Source: Chlorobiota bacterium (lineage in GTDB: Bacteria > Bacteroidota > Ignavibacteria > Kapaibacteriales > UBA961). Taken from it: a stretch of DNA of 64,000 nt. The stretch is from contig BJGZ01000001.1 of the NCBI GenBank assembly GCA_014191195.1, forward strand, positions 124,001 to 188,000, in the 5' to 3' direction. The notes under the pieces were generated by a model that did not search any database, was not told the origin of the DNA, and worked only from the letters and a program-made list of their open reading frames with translations. The position numbers and the translations under genes are program-made. Shown piece by piece: positions 37,701-46,386 of the stretch (positions within the stretch are counted from its first letter, which is position 1; each line of letters opens with the position of its first letter).

Positions 37701-37856
37701 ATGTAAAGCTATATACTGTATGTCTTTATTTCTTAAACCATCAATTTTTCGGCTTTGTTCAAATGGTTGAGCATATAAAAGAAATGAACTATAAGCAAAA
37801 AAGAATACTGATATTAGTAATAGTCTTTTGCCTGATACGATAAAAGGTACAATCAT
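34794..37856 (-). CDS. exported double amidohydrolase-superfamily protein (N-terminal half degenerate)
   Basis: The 1020-residue protein has a signal peptide (to about residue 29) and two amidohydrolase-like units. The C-terminal unit (about 580-960) keeps the metal motif His641-x-His643 in GIIDEHSHIA and later His and Asp residues (IHCHSYVQSE, INSDDAEM), so it is probably active on a cyclic amide or dipeptide. The N-terminal unit (about 45-440) has the same framing (GAWIYPGFIES), but the HxH position reads Glu-Ser-Tyr-Ser, so it is likely non-catalytic. Similar two-unit exported proteins occur in Bacteroidota. Single gene with its own terminator. Confidence 0.85.
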   Translation of the reverse strand: MIVPFIVSGKRLLLISVFFFAYSSFLLYAQPFEQSRKIDGLRNKDIQYIALHQCTVITEPGKILQNATIIIHNRKIESVGIGIPIPSGATIKNMKGAWIYPGFIESYSNVGMNAAPSKRNTEDEDELEKPGALNRGAFYWNEAIKPEFRAASFVGIDDKTATEMHKNGFTMAHVNSMDGIMRGSSAIVLAKSGAASDITVKSDISQWLSFRKGNSRNAYPSSLMGSIALIRQAFYDAQWYGQTKKQGIEINLTLESLANVLSKKTPIVFEAGNEHGMLRASKIANEFGLQCIYYGSGKEYRRLSSIQSVKPTIILPINFPAVPDVSTLQNAAAVSLSDLKAWDAAPANPALLDSVSIPFCLTAYGLKDKSAFLKNIRKAIKYGLKSESALAALTTVPAKLWGIQDIAGTISPGKMANLIIADDNIFEKGTIRSVYTAGDEDIISPFIENDIRGYWRLIAESMPVIKFTINGKAESPECSANKDSLKIPVKFSNSGKNVQFSFNGDSLYILGLIRFSGIMDSLNARGTALLPTGREIGWTAVRDSSYVEKKSEDKDDALLKPSFPIMSPDEPFGFLVKPQQKTVLFRNATIWTAAKDGILKNSDILISEGKIVSIGKDLPQKADTIIDATDKHISPGIIDEHSHIAIESGVNEGTHAITAEVHIGDVLQPDDINIYRQLAGGVTASHLLHGSANPIGGQLQLIKLRWGEDADNLKMNFPGTIKFALGENVKQANWGDKFSSRYPQTRMGVEEIMRDGFRAALEYEKSWGDFNANPGIKIAPRKDIQLEILLEIIRSKRFIHCHSYVQSEILMLIRLAEEFKFKINTFTHILEGYKVAKEMSEHGVGGSSFSDWWAYKFEVFDAIPQNSGIMHEQGVTVAINSDDAEMARRLNQEAGKSVKYGNVSEEEAIKFVTINPAKLLKVDNSIGSLEIGKDADLVVWSANPLSNFSKPEQTYIDGKCYFDRKTDELLRKRDAAIRAALEQKAIEFANNGETTRIKTGSKKHLYDCEDIFDEIAGSEE

Positions 37857-37994
37857 TATCTATCCATATGAAAAAGTTTCTTTAAATATATGTGCACAAA
37901 TTAATAAAATCAATCAAATGGGTATGCACAAACGAAGTAATTGTCTAAAATTAGTCTATGAAGTAATTCAAATCATAATGTATCGTACATAAAA

Positions 37995-38025
37995 AAACCT
38001 GCATCTTTTAGAAAGAAGCAGGTTT
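37995..38025 (-). terminator. intrinsic terminator after the tRNA-Ala/tRNA-Asp unit
   Basis: AAACCTGC and GCAGGTTT form an 8-bp stem with a 15-nt loop. On the minus strand a T run follows. It lies 5 bp beyond the tRNA-Asp 3' end. Confidence 0.8.
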
Positions 38026-38030
38026 GATTG

Positions 38031-38104
38031 CGGGACCGACGAGACTTGAACTCGCGACCTCTGCCTTGACAGGGCAGCGCTCTAACCAGCTGAGCTACGA
38101 TCCC
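38031..38104 (-). tRNA. tRNA-Asp (GTC anticodon)
   Basis: A 74-nt cloverleaf with acceptor arms GGGATCG/CGGTCCC, anticodon stem CTGCC/GGCAG around loop CTGTCAA (anticodon GTC) and discriminator G73. G73 and the GTC anticodon are the aspartate identity elements. CCA is not encoded. It is the second of two tRNAs, with 26 bp between it and tRNA-Ala. Confidence 0.97.
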
Positions 38105-38130
38105 GGACAAAAATTATGTGCAATTTAGTG

Positions 38131-38203
<73 letters not shown>

Positions 38204-38220
38204 GCTCAAAAAGCGGAATC

Positions 38221-38251
38221 CAAAACTATGGTAATTTTATGAAAATCCAAA
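38221..38251 (-). promoter_or_regulatory. consensus promoter of the tRNA-Ala/tRNA-Asp unit
   Basis: On the minus strand TTTG (38251-38248), a spacer of exactly 19 bp and TAGTTTTG (38228-38221) match the Bacteroidota housekeeping promoter TTTG-N19-TANNTTTG without a mismatch. The predicted start is about 10 bp before the tRNA-Ala 5' end. Confidence 0.75.
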
Positions 38252-38439
38252 TTTAATTTATAAAAATTTGAAATTAAGTATTGAATGTACAATTAACAAA
38301 GAAAGTAAAAGAAGTGGATTACTTTTTGATTAGATTTGCTTTAGAGTAACATAGATAGTGTTTTACTAAAATATTATTCACAATTGGAACTGATTGGAAT
38401 AAATGAAGAATACTTCGTTATTTCATAGGTTTAAACTAT

Positions 38440-39534
38440 ATGCTATTATCAATAGCAATTCTAATTTTTTTATTCGTTTTTATAACGATAAATGCATTAA
38501 TAAGGTCATCATTATCCGAATTATCACCTGCTTTTTTAGATGCATATGAAGCTATTAAGCCAGAAAGGGCAAAATATTTAATTTCTTTAAGGTCTACAAA
38601 GGCTGCAACTGTTAGGATGACTTTGCTTATAACAGATGCTTTTTTATTATTGGGGATAGGTTCATTGATTTTTGTGATTACAAGCAAAACATCAATTCCA
38701 TTTCTTTCCGAAATTTCTTCTTTGTTTTTTGCTTTGATGTTTGTTGTTCTTTTAAAGACAATTGGTTCTGCTATAGGAGAAAGATCAGCCGAAAAGCTTA
38801 CTGGCTTTACTTTTTATATTGTTAAATTTTCAAGTGCTTTATTATTTCCAATTACTTTACTGTTAGTAAGATTTGCTGAAATTCTTAATCCGCCACCTTC
38901 TGGTTCAGAGCAAAGAGAAGAATTTGATGCATTGGTAGATACTGCCCGTGAAGAAGGAACATTAGATGATGGTGAATATCGGATTTTTAAAAGCATCATG
39001 AATTTCAGTGAAATTCGGGTAGCAGATATAATGACACCAAGATCTGTAGTTTTTAGCTGCACATCAGATAAAACTGTTGCAGAAGTTGCTATGATGCCTG
39101 AATTGTTAATGTATTCTAGATTTCCAGTGTGGGAAGGTGATTCTATAGATGGTGTTATTGGATATGCTTTAACAAAAGATGTTTTAAGGGCTGCTTTAGA
39201 TGGCCGCAGAAGTAGAACATTAGATAAATTAGTTCGCGAAGTATATTATATTCCTGATAATGCTTCTTTAGAAAAAACATTAGAACAATTTTTACAACGT
39301 AGGCAACATCTTTTTGTAGTGGTTGATGAATATGGGGGAATAGAGGGATTGATTACTATGGAAGATGTTCTAGAAACTATGTTAGGTACAGAAATTGTTG
39401 ATGAAGCTGATAGAGTTGTAGATTTAAGGGCTTTGGCAAAGTCTAGACGTGATAAACGTGTTTCTGAATATCAATCTCATGGACAATATCACAAGCAAGA
39501 ACAAGAATCTGAAGATACTAATGTAGAAGAATAA
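38440..39534 (+). CDS. CNNM/CorC-family hemolysin-like membrane protein with CBS pair
   Basis: The 364-residue protein has a DUF21/CNNM transmembrane domain of three or four helices (to about residue 155). A linker REEFDALVDTAREEGTLDDGEY and IMTPRSVVFS lead into a CBS pair (about 195-325; VVDEYGGIEGLITMEDVLE). It stops soon after the CBS pair and lacks the C-terminal CorC/HlyC domain seen in many relatives. The family handles Mg2+ or Co2+ efflux or metal sensing. It ends 2 bp before the Cys-rich gene at 39537. Confidence 0.9.
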   Translation: MLLSIAILIFLFVFITINALIRSSLSELSPAFLDAYEAIKPERAKYLISLRSTKAATVRMTLLITDAFLLLGIGSLIFVITSKTSIPFLSEISSLFFALMFVVLLKTIGSAIGERSAEKLTGFTFYIVKFSSALLFPITLLLVRFAEILNPPPSGSEQREEFDALVDTAREEGTLDDGEYRIFKSIMNFSEIRVADIMTPRSVVFSCTSDKTVAEVAMMPELLMYSRFPVWEGDSIDGVIGYALTKDVLRAALDGRRSRTLDKLVREVYYIPDNASLEKTLEQFLQRRQHLFVVVDEYGGIEGLITMEDVLETMLGTEIVDEADRVVDLRALAKSRRDKRVSEYQSHGQYHKQEQESEDTNVEE

Positions 39535-39536
39535 TT

Positions 39537-39941
39537 GTGCTAAAAAAACTACTTATATTAAATCTATTATTTTGTGTGCTTGCTGGAATCAGTCAGGTAC
39601 ACATAGTAATTCATTTTTGTTGCGGCGAACCTGAATCTTATTCTTTGTTTAATAGTTTTGCTGAATCTTGCTGTGATGATCATTCAGAGTCCCAATTATC
39701 TATTTCTACTATAGATTGCTGTTCCAACCTTACATTATTTCTGAAATCTGATCAAGTTACTGTTCTAACACATACATCAGATTTACTAAGGGAAATCACT
39801 ACTTATTGCGCATTATCTTATTCTTCTTTGTCTACATATTCGAATATAAACTCAAAATACTTATTTGATTTTCATCATTTACGGAAAACTCCACCTCCGC
39901 TTTTACGAACACAATCATTATTGTGCGTGCTGCTCATTTAA
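39537..39941 (+). CDS. Cys-rich HYC_CC_PP-family exported protein
   Basis: The 134-residue product (GTG start) has a signal peptide and then the pattern His-Phe-Cys-Cys, Cys-Cys, Cys-Cys and, near the end, Pro-Pro-Pro. This matches the HYC_CC_PP family, small exported proteins usually encoded next to TonB-dependent receptors linked to metals. The Cys pairs (near residues 28, 46 and 60) could bind a metal; copper is often suggested but is not shown. It lies 2 bp after the CNNM gene and about 80 bp before the TonB receptor. Confidence 0.6.
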   Translation: MLKKLLILNLLFCVLAGISQVHIVIHFCCGEPESYSLFNSFAESCCDDHSESQLSISTIDCCSNLTLFLKSDQVTVLTHTSDLLREITTYCALSYSSLSTYSNINSKYLFDFHHLRKTPPPLLRTQSLLCVLLI

Positions 39942-40021
39942 CTTCAATTCATCTTTTCGAATTGGGATAGTCTTATCTGCCATGTAGTGCAGATTTTTCT
40001 TCACATATAAGGATGAATTAC

Positions 40022-42241
40022 ATGAAAAGTATTTGTAATAATCGCATATATAGAATGATTATATGTATAGTTTTAGGAACTATACTTCATTGTATTCATG
40101 TGCATGCACAAACATTAGTTATATATGTTTTTGATATAGATAATGGACAAAAACCTTTGCAGAATGCTTCGGCTTATTGGATTGGTTCTAGTAAAGGTAT
40201 GATTAGTGATAAAAATGGAATGATTAGTCTTAAAAAGAGAGAAAATGATTCATTGCTCATCGTATCATTAATTGGATATAAAAAAGACACAGTTCTCATC
40301 ACTAAAGATTCTGATACTATTCAAGTATTATTAAAACAAGATTTAGTGCTTGAGAATATAATAGTTGAGGATAAATCATTATCAACAATTACCAAAGCAG
40401 AAATTAGAACCGAAAGAATTTCATCGTCAAAATTAAGGGAATCTGCTTGCTGTTCTTTAGCGGAATCTTTCGAAAGAAGCCCTTCTGTAGAAGTATCGTA
40501 TAGTGATGCAGCTACAGGTTCTAAATATATTCAATTATTGGGTTTACGCGGTATGTATACCCAACAATTACAAGAAGCAGTACCAGGTTTTAGAGGCCTA
40601 GCTTTGCCTTTTGCTATGGATTATGTGCCAGGTGCATTTTTGGAGTCAATCAGTATTTCTAAAGGCGCTGCATCTGTATTAAATGGATATGAGGGTATAG
40701 CAGGGCAAATAAATATTGAATATATCAAGCCTTTTAATAGCCCTTCTTTATTTGTAAATGCTTATATAAATCAAATGCAACGCTATGAAGTTAATATTGC
40801 TTCTGCTTCAGAAATTGCAAAAGGATGGGATTTTCTATTAATGACTCATGGTAGAATATTTAATCATGATATAGATGGAAATCAAGATGGTTATATTGAT
40901 ATGCCACTATTTAAGCAGGGTAATATTGCTTTTAAAATTGAACATAGTACTGCAAATACAGAATTTCAGCTTTTTGTTAAGGGATTATTAGATAATTATA
41001 AAGGTGGCATGACAGGGCAACATTCTCATGCTATTCATAATTCAGATACTTTGTTTATGTCTGAAACTTCTACACAAAGAGGTGAGTTTTTTACTAAGCT
41101 TGGATTTATGGAATTAGATTTTTCATTTGCAAAGTCTATTGCTTTTCAAATTTCTGGGTCTGTTCATTCTATGCTATCTACAATTGGACAAAAAAAATAC
41201 AATGGAGACGAACAAAGCTTTATACTGAAAGGAATAGCTGTCCAAGATTTTGATGATCATACCTTGCGTTATGGTATCAGCTTTTTATATGATAATTATA
41301 CCGAACAATTTATGAATTCAGATAGATTGAGAACAGAATATGTGCCGGGTATATTTGCAGAAAATACATTTAGCCCTCATTCATCATTTAGTTTGGTTAC
41401 AGGATTAAGAGCAGATTTTCATAATCTTTATGGAATGATTATTACTCCTCGTATCCATGCAAAATATAGTATTGACGAACAGCTACAATTGCGTGCTTCT
41501 GCTGGCTCAGGCATGCGAGTTTCTAATCCAATTACAGATAATCTTTCCGCTTTTGTAAGTAATAGAATAGTTGCAATTGATTCTGTATTACATCCAGAGA
41601 AAGCTTGGAATTATGGTGGTTCTATTACATATACTACATCCTTTTTTACAATGCCTATTACACTTGATGCAGAAGTATATAGAACTCAATTTTCAAATCA
41701 AGTAATAACAGATTTTGACAGAAGTGCAAGAATTATTGCTGTGGTAAATGATAGTACGTCTTATGCACAAAGTGCTATGCTTCAAATTGAATGTAGCCCT
41801 TGGCAAAATTCATCGTTAACATTGGCTTGGCGATATAATGATGTTTGGTTAACAACAAATGCTAAACAACAAAGAAAAGCAATGCTTAGTCCGCATAGAG
41901 TATTATCTACACTTTCACAAAATTTCTTTGATAATGCTTTTCAAGTTGATTTTACCGCAGTTTGGAATAGTTCAGGACGTATTTCATCAACAAAAGATAA
42001 TCCAGATTATCTAAGATTTTCAGATTCTTATCCAGATTTCAGTAGATTTTCTATTCAGTGTACCTATAAATCATCCACATTTGATGTGTATGCAGGAATT
42101 GAAAATATCACAAATACTTTGCAATCTAAGGTTGTTATAGATGGTATGAATCCCCAAAGTGAATATTTTGATGCATCACTTGTGTGGGGTCCTTTAGATA
42201 ATAGAACTATTTATTGTGGTATAAGAATGCAAATTCCTTAA
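40022..42241 (+). CDS. TonB-dependent outer-membrane receptor with carboxypeptidase-like regulatory domain
   Basis: The 739-residue protein has a signal peptide and a CarboxypepD-like domain (about 25-115; ENALLIVSLIGYKKDT-like). A plug domain (about 140-230; SYSDAATGSKYIQLLGLRGMYTQQLQE) and a 22-strand-type barrel ending in an aromatic/hydrophobic strand (YCGIRMQIP) follow. It takes up a ligand with TonB energy; the neighbouring Cys-rich protein suggests a metal or metal chelate. The second ATG (40022) is chosen because AAGG lies 9 bp before it; the first ATG at 40013 adds three residues. Confidence 0.9.
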   Translation: MKSICNNRIYRMIICIVLGTILHCIHVHAQTLVIYVFDIDNGQKPLQNASAYWIGSSKGMISDKNGMISLKKRENDSLLIVSLIGYKKDTVLITKDSDTIQVLLKQDLVLENIIVEDKSLSTITKAEIRTERISSSKLRESACCSLAESFERSPSVEVSYSDAATGSKYIQLLGLRGMYTQQLQEAVPGFRGLALPFAMDYVPGAFLESISISKGAASVLNGYEGIAGQINIEYIKPFNSPSLFVNAYINQMQRYEVNIASASEIAKGWDFLLMTHGRIFNHDIDGNQDGYIDMPLFKQGNIAFKIEHSTANTEFQLFVKGLLDNYKGGMTGQHSHAIHNSDTLFMSETSTQRGEFFTKLGFMELDFSFAKSIAFQISGSVHSMLSTIGQKKYNGDEQSFILKGIAVQDFDDHTLRYGISFLYDNYTEQFMNSDRLRTEYVPGIFAENTFSPHSSFSLVTGLRADFHNLYGMIITPRIHAKYSIDEQLQLRASAGSGMRVSNPITDNLSAFVSNRIVAIDSVLHPEKAWNYGGSITYTTSFFTMPITLDAEVYRTQFSNQVITDFDRSARIIAVVNDSTSYAQSAMLQIECSPWQNSSLTLAWRYNDVWLTTNAKQQRKAMLSPHRVLSTLSQNFFDNAFQVDFTAVWNSSGRISSTKDNPDYLRFSDSYPDFSRFSIQCTYKSSTFDVYAGIENITNTLQSKVVIDGMNPQSEYFDASLVWGPLDNRTIYCGIRMQIP

Positions 42242-42330
42242 CTAAAATTCGACAGCTGAATGTTAGCATTTGAAAGGTAAAAGTTAGATTTTTACAGTAA
42301 AGCATTTAATAATTAAAGAAGATTATATCT

Positions 42331-42981
42331 ATGTTTACAGGCCTTATCGAAGAAACAGGTACAATTATTAGTACTGAGATACGAGGCACTTCACGTCGTA
42401 TAAGAATAAAAGCTCAAAAAGTTCTTCAAGATATTTCTGTTGATGATTCAATTTCTGTAAATGGTGCATGCCAAACTGTTGTAAAATGTACTTCTCATGA
42501 TTTTGAAGTTGATAGTGTTCAAGAAACATTATTAAAAACAACATTGGGTTCCTTAAAGGCAGGTGATAGTATAAATCTTGAAAGGGCTATGAAAGTAGGT
42601 GGAAGATTAGGCGGACATATCGTACAAGGACATGTAGATTGTATTGCCAAAGTTGCAAATGTCTCAATTGTTGATGGTGGTGGTTGGCAATTATGGATAG
42701 AATTTCCAGCCCAATATCAAAAGTATATTGTTCCAGTAGGTTCGGTATGTATCAATGGAGTTAGTTTAACTGTAGCAAGAGTTCACCATAATAGTTTTAT
42801 GTCTGCGATTATTCCTCACACGCTTTCTAATACTACAATTGGATTATTGAAAGTTCAGATGACAGTAAATATAGAGTTTGATATTCTTGCCAAATATATA
42901 GAGAATATGATGCATTTTTCTCATAATGATAAAGCTGAGAAGCCTTCAACTCTTAATCAATATTTAGATCAGCCATTGTAA
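42331..42981 (+). CDS. ribE: riboflavin synthase alpha subunit
   Basis: RibE joins two lumazine molecules to give riboflavin. The 216-residue protein has the family start MFTGLIEETG and two lumazine-binding repeats (about 1-95 and 96-200), with SVNGACQTV and GHIVQGHVD in the first and SVCINGVSLTV in the second. Normal length. bshC starts 11 bp later and is likely co-transcribed. Confidence 0.96.
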   Translation: MFTGLIEETGTIISTEIRGTSRRIRIKAQKVLQDISVDDSISVNGACQTVVKCTSHDFEVDSVQETLLKTTLGSLKAGDSINLERAMKVGGRLGGHIVQGHVDCIAKVANVSIVDGGGWQLWIEFPAQYQKYIVPVGSVCINGVSLTVARVHHNSFMSAIIPHTLSNTTIGLLKVQMTVNIEFDILAKYIENMMHFSHNDKAEKPSTLNQYLDQPL

Positions 42982-42992
42982 TTAGGTTTTTT

Positions 42993-44633
42993 ATGCTTTC
43001 ATATTCTGATATTCCTGGTTTTAGTAAAATCTTTTCTGAATTATGCTCTGATTCTGATATTGCTTCTCAAGTGTTTTCATCTAATAAAAAGCTAGAAGAT
43101 ATTAACTGGAGGAATGCAATTATTAATAAACAACAATATGCCGACTATACGGTAGAAATTATTCGTAAAACAATGCATCATGTTGAGTTAACAGAACTTC
43201 AGCAGCATAATTTGTTATTATTAGAACAGAAAAAAGCAGGGATCATCATTACCGGACAACAAGTCGGCTTTTTGGGTGGGCCTTTATATTCAATTCTTAA
43301 AGCATGTTCTGCAATCTCTGCGGCTACTCAGTATTCTAAAGATGCATGCAAGATTATTCCTATGTTTTGGATTGAAGATAATGATCATGATGCTCTGGAG
43401 GCTGGATCTATAAGCATTTTACAAGCAGATCATAATATTCAAGATGTATCAATATCATCACATCATATATTGTCTAATAATCATCAAGCAGTAGCAGATT
43501 TGCACATTGATGCTAGTGTCGATGAAATTTTTGACCAGATATCCCAAACATTACCTGATTCATTATATAAAGATGACTTAATGCAGGATTTGCGATCTAT
43601 ATATACATGCGGTATAGATTGGACGTCTGCATTTGTTTCTTTTATGCATAATCGATTAGGACATTATGGAATATTGTTTTTTTCTGCTTCTGAAGCTAGA
43701 AAAACCGGGATTTTTGCTGATATTATTTCTCATGAATGTAAGCATCCTGGACATCTAAAAACAATAGTAGAACATCAAAATGCTGTTTTAAAAGAATATG
43801 GAATTGATCCACAAGCAAATGCTTCTGAGATAAATGTATTTTTCCATAAAGATAATAATCGCATGAAGATTCATATGCCAAATCAATCGAAAAATGAAGT
43901 TGATATTGGCGATGTGTGTTTAACTATAGATGAATTGCATAACTATCTGTTTGTTCATAAAGATTCATGTTCTCCTTCTGTACTATTAAGGCCAATTGTA
44001 CAAGATGCAATTCTACCAGTTATAGCAACTATTGTTGGCCCAGGAGAGGCGGGTTATATGGCCCAATTAGATCCAGTATATAAGGAATTTGGAATAGAAC
44101 GATCTGCAATTTTGCCACGTCATAGTGTATATTGTATTACTCCTTCACTAGAACGATTTTTTGAAAAAAATTCTCTCAATTCTTCATTTTTTATGAAATC
44201 ATGGAATGATATAGAACATGCACTTATGACAAGATTTTTTACGGATGATCAAGAATCTTTATTGTTTGATTCTATACATAGTAGTATTGCAGAACATATC
44301 GAAAGGCTTAATCAATATGTTGAAGGAATTGATAAGAATCTGATTGGTAGTGTAGCAGCTGCTGAACATGCTATCGAAAAACAAATTGATATTATGAGAA
44401 AAAAGGTAGTCTCTTCTAAAAAGAAGCAAAATGAATTGCTATTTCAAAAAGGGAAAGAAGCTATGAATTGGATGTACCCAAAAGGTAAACATCAGGAAAG
44501 AGTAATAAGTAGTATAAGTTTTGAGAATAAAATAGGAAGTAAAGCATTTATTTCTGCTATTATGGATATAGCTTCTCAAAAACCATATCAACAGTATAAA
44601 GTAGCGTTAAAACTCAATGATGTTAATGTCTAA
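42993..44633 (+). CDS. bshC: bacillithiol biosynthesis cysteine-adding enzyme BshC
   Basis: BshC adds cysteine to GlcN-malate, the last step of bacillithiol synthesis. The 546 residues have the family core GIIITGQQVGFLGGPLYSILKACSAI and IIPMFWIEDNDHD, then a C-terminal coiled coil around residues 420-480. bshA and bshB are not in the window. Bacillithiol is the low-molecular-weight thiol of Bacteroidota, Deinococcus and Bacilli. The stop overlaps the convergent polyprenyl synthase gene by 4 bp. Confidence 0.95.
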   Translation: MLSYSDIPGFSKIFSELCSDSDIASQVFSSNKKLEDINWRNAIINKQQYADYTVEIIRKTMHHVELTELQQHNLLLLEQKKAGIIITGQQVGFLGGPLYSILKACSAISAATQYSKDACKIIPMFWIEDNDHDALEAGSISILQADHNIQDVSISSHHILSNNHQAVADLHIDASVDEIFDQISQTLPDSLYKDDLMQDLRSIYTCGIDWTSAFVSFMHNRLGHYGILFFSASEARKTGIFADIISHECKHPGHLKTIVEHQNAVLKEYGIDPQANASEINVFFHKDNNRMKIHMPNQSKNEVDIGDVCLTIDELHNYLFVHKDSCSPSVLLRPIVQDAILPVIATIVGPGEAGYMAQLDPVYKEFGIERSAILPRHSVYCITPSLERFFEKNSLNSSFFMKSWNDIEHALMTRFFTDDQESLLFDSIHSSIAEHIERLNQYVEGIDKNLIGSVAAAEHAIEKQIDIMRKKVVSSKKKQNELLFQKGKEAMNWMYPKGKHQERVISSISFENKIGSKAFISAIMDIASQKPYQQYKVALKLNDVNV

Positions 44634-45604
44634 GATTTACGTTCTATTACAAAATGGGCAAATGTTTTAAGAGCTTGCTTATACGGAGAGTCTGCAAATT
44701 GATCTAAGAGTAATAAAGCCTCTGCGACTAATTCTTCAGATTTTAATTGAGCATATTCTATACCATTATGGTTTCTTACAAATTCCATGATGGATACGAT
44801 ATCTTTATTCTCCAACTTACCCCTTTTTATCAGTGAAATAATCTCTTTAGAAGCTTTTTTATCAGCATTATTAAGTGCATGAATAAGTGGCAAAGTGATT
44901 TTTCTTTCTTTTAAATCATTGCCATAAGGTTTCCCAATTAGATTAGTTCGGCTAACATAATCAAGTAAATCATCTCGAATCTGAAATGCAAGGCCCATTA
45001 ACTCACCAAATCGAGCCATAGAAGTACATATTTCTTCATTATTACTTGCACTTCTTGCGCCAATTTCGCAACAAGTTGATAAAAGTGATGCTGTTTTATC
45101 ACTAATTATTTTGAAATAAGTAGCTTCATCAATATTAAGCTGACGACTTTTTTGCATTTGCAATAATTCGCCTTCACTCATTCTTTTTACAGCAATACTA
45201 GTAGATTTTAAGAAACTAAATTCATCTCTTTCTACAGCAATTAAAAGTCCTTTCGATAAAAGAAAATCACCAACCAATACCGATGCCTTGTTTTTCCAAA
45301 TTGCATTAACAGATGGAAATCCTCTTCGAGTATTTGCTTCATCTACAACATCATCATGAACCAGGGTTGCAGTATGTAAAAGCTCCACCATAGCGGCCCC
45401 TGTAAAAGTTCTAGGGTTTACACCACCACTTATTTCTGCAGCTAAAAAAACCAATGTTGGACGAACTTTCTTACCCCTTTGGCGAAGTATATATCGGATA
45501 ACTAAATCCAAAAGCGGTACTTTGCTACGCATTTGCTCCCTAAAATATGGGTTAAATGCATCTAAATGATGTTGTATCGGTTTGCTAATTTCGCTTAAAG
45601 ACAT
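44630..45604 (-). CDS. trans-polyprenyl diphosphate synthase
   Basis: The 324-residue prenyltransferase has the two aspartate-rich motifs: HDDVVDEANTRRG at residues 83-95 and IRDDLLDYVS at 209-218. It extends farnesyl diphosphate to the long chain used for menaquinone or ubiquinone (IspB type). Chain length cannot be read here. It has a normal start, and tatC begins 36 bp upstream in the same direction. It draws on the MEP pathway to which dxr belongs. Confidence 0.93.
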   Translation of the reverse strand: MSLSEISKPIQHHLDAFNPYFREQMRSKVPLLDLVIRYILRQRGKKVRPTLVFLAAEISGGVNPRTFTGAAMVELLHTATLVHDDVVDEANTRRGFPSVNAIWKNKASVLVGDFLLSKGLLIAVERDEFSFLKSTSIAVKRMSEGELLQMQKSRQLNIDEATYFKIISDKTASLLSTCCEIGARSASNNEEICTSMARFGELMGLAFQIRDDLLDYVSRTNLIGKPYGNDLKERKITLPLIHALNNADKKASKEIISLIKRGKLENKDIVSIMEFVRNHNGIEYAQLKSEELVAEALLLLDQFADSPYKQALKTFAHFVIERKS

Positions 45605-45639
45605 AGTATATGTGTATAGGATTCAAAAAGTATGAAACT

Positions 45640-46386
45640 TTAGATGCCGTTTTTTTTAGGCTTTCTTGCAAAAACAGTTACCAAAATACTTATTTCATAA
45701 AGTATATAAAGTGGGCCTGCAAATACCAATTGGCTTATTGGATCTGTACTTGGTGTTAAAGCTGCTGCTATAACAAGAATTGCTATAATAGAGTGCCTTC
45801 GATACTTTCTTAATATCTGAGGAGATAAAATACCAATGCTGGAGAGGATATATGCGATCATTGGCAATTCAAAAATAAGTCCCGCAGATAATAATGTTGT
45901 CGTAATAAAACTGAAATACTCTGTAACATCAATGCTGTTTTTTATAAATTGAGACCCAAAACTAGCTGAAAAAGACAGCATGACAGGTATCATAATAAAA
46001 TAAGAGAATACTACGCCAGATAAAAAGCAAATTGAAGTGAAAAAAGTGATTTTCCCTGCCCAAGATCTTTCTTTTTCATATAAACCAGGCTCAATAAATT
46101 TCCATAATTGATATAAAGAAAATGGCATTGATACAATAATGCCAGCCATTATTATTACTTTGAAGAATAAAAATGCTTGTCCAAATGGACGTAAATTTTG
46201 CAATTCCATATTAACAGTAGCTGCTGGCCTTAGTAAAATCCAATCCATCAACTCATTAACATAAATACCACAAATGATACAGCCAATAATTAATCCAATT
46301 ACTGCCCAAAACATTCTTTTTCTTAATTCATCTAAATGATCAAAAAAACTCATTTCGACCTGATTTTCGGTCGTATCACTATTCAT
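45640..46386 (-). CDS. tatC: Sec-independent protein translocase TatC
   Basis: TatC binds the twin-arginine signal peptide. The 248-residue protein has six membrane helices and the conserved MSFFDHLDELRKRMFWAVIGL start, plus FMIPVMLSFSASFG and LSPQILRKYRRHSI. The ATG at 46386 gives the normal N-terminus; an ATG at 46428 would add 14 unrelated residues. It is separate from the tatA genes at 6.6-7.2 kb. Likely co-transcribed with the polyprenyl synthase. Confidence 0.93.
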   Translation of the reverse strand: MNSDTTENQVEMSFFDHLDELRKRMFWAVIGLIIGCIICGIYVNELMDWILLRPAATVNMELQNLRPFGQAFLFFKVIIMAGIIVSMPFSLYQLWKFIEPGLYEKERSWAGKITFFTSICFLSGVVFSYFIMIPVMLSFSASFGSQFIKNSIDVTEYFSFITTTLLSAGLIFELPMIAYILSSIGILSPQILRKYRRHSIIAILVIAAALTPSTDPISQLVFAGPLYILYEISILVTVFARKPKKNGI

